Shown piece by piece: positions 63,560-64,000 of a stretch of 64,000 nt of DNA. Position 1 is the first letter of the stretch; the number at the start of each line of letters is the position of its first letter. This DNA comes from Chitinophagales bacterium (GTDB lineage Bacteria; Bacteroidota; Bacteroidia; Chitinophagales; UBA2359), in NCBI GenBank assembly GCA_041392475.1, contig JAWKLZ010000002.1:310001-374000 (forward strand), written 5' to 3'. The translations under genes and the position numbers were made by a program. The notes under the pieces are model-generated. The model was not told the origin of the DNA. It searched no databases and worked only from the letters and a program-made list of their open reading frames with translations.

Positions 63560-64000
63560 ATGAAACGCAATACGCTTCTATTGAGCATCCTATTTTGTTG
63601 TATCGGATTGTTTGTCGTCTGTCAGTCGCCTACCAATCAGGGTGAAACGATACACGACAAACCATCCGATTTACCCTATCTCAACCTACACGATACGGTC
63701 AAATATGTGGGAATGCAAGCCTGTCAAAGCTGTCACCAAGAAATCTACGAAACCTTCATCCAAACAGGCATGGGGCAGTCTTTTGACCACGCAACTCCTC
63801 AAAAAAGTGCCGCAGAATTTGGCGACCATGTAGTACTCTACGACAGCCTCAACAACTTCTACTACAAACCTTTTTGGCAACAAGATTCACTCTATATCAA
63901 GGAGTTTCGGCTCGATAAGACTTCAAAAGATACCATTTATCAGCGCAACCAATATGTCAAATACATCGTCGGTTCGGGGCAACATACCAACTCCCATATT
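63560..64000 (+). CDS. Multihaem cytochrome c-like lipoprotein, 5' part
   Basis: ATG at 63560 opens a frame that runs off the window end (147 codons). It begins with a lipoprotein signal (LLLSILFCCIGLFVVC, Cys near residue 21). A c-type haem site follows in YVGMQACQSCHQEIYETF (CQSCH). Then come MGQSFDHAT, YIKEFRLDKTSKD and YIVGSGQHTNSHI, a pattern shared with large periplasmic multihaem cytochromes and cytochrome c554-like domains. The rest, with further haem sites, is outside the window. Confidence 0.87.
   Translation, partial: MKRNTLLLSILFCCIGLFVVCQSPTNQGETIHDKPSDLPYLNLHDTVKYVGMQACQSCHQEIYETFIQTGMGQSFDHATPQKSAAEFGDHVVLYDSLNNFYYKPFWQQDSLYIKEFRLDKTSKDTIYQRNQYVKYIVGSGQHTNSHI

Overview
The window comes from a member of the Bacteroidota, most likely a Saprospiria/Chitinophagales-like lineage. 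The evidence is type IX secretion cargo with type A and type B C-terminal sorting domains, the gliding protein GldC, promoters of the TAnnTTTG type, no clear Shine-Dalgarno sequences, and a graspetide precursor with a microviridin-like leader. No rRNA, tRNA or CRISPR array was seen.

1-18.2 kb is accessory. It opens with an RHS tail fragment, an unrecognised 404-residue protein and a broken IPTL-CTERM gene. A sigma-70-like gene with a small partner follows. Three large TPR-CHAT (caspase-like) proteins then lie on the minus strand. Each is divergent from a secreted plus-strand gene carrying beta-trefoil (ricin-B-like) lectin repeats. All three secreted genes share a conserved, potentially structured 5' leader. 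The second and third units are recent duplicates.

18.2-31.4 kb is a plastic zone. It holds a complete IS200/IS605 element (tnpA and tnpB), a YHYH lipoprotein, two NAD(P)-binding oxidoreductases and a GreA/B-like protein. Next is a small graspetide locus: a 41-residue precursor, an internally deleted lactam-type ATP-grasp ligase, and an intact ester-type ligase. A decayed MbnP/MbnH pair is joined directly to the tail of another YHYH protein. An amine-oxidase-like lipoprotein and a complete IS4-family element with target duplication close the zone.

31.5-54.2 kb is mostly housekeeping: groL-groS, aspartokinase, a sirtuin, rpsO, pnp, a 2815-residue SprB-repeat surface protein, alpha-glucan phosphorylase, gldC, an ApbE-type FMN transferase and a DUF4129 protein. 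Two palindromic elements of exactly 150 bp (33.8 and 48.9 kb) and a roughly 233-bp element (39.1 kb) look like non-autonomous repeats.

54.2-64 kb begins with an AT-rich gene encoding CHAT, a degenerate calcineurin-like phosphoesterase and a NACHT-type NTPase in one chain; it resembles an anti-phage STAND effector. It is divergent from sbcC, which has no sbcD beside it. An AAA-ATPase/PD-(D/E)XK protein and a partial multihaem cytochrome c lipoprotein follow.

The best candidates for an undescribed system are the TPR-CHAT/secreted-lectin cassettes with their shared leader, the CHAT-pseudophosphoesterase-NACHT protein, and the graspetide locus reduced to one ligase. Several genes carry single-base frameshifts or nonsense codons, so either real decay or sequencing error must be kept in mind.
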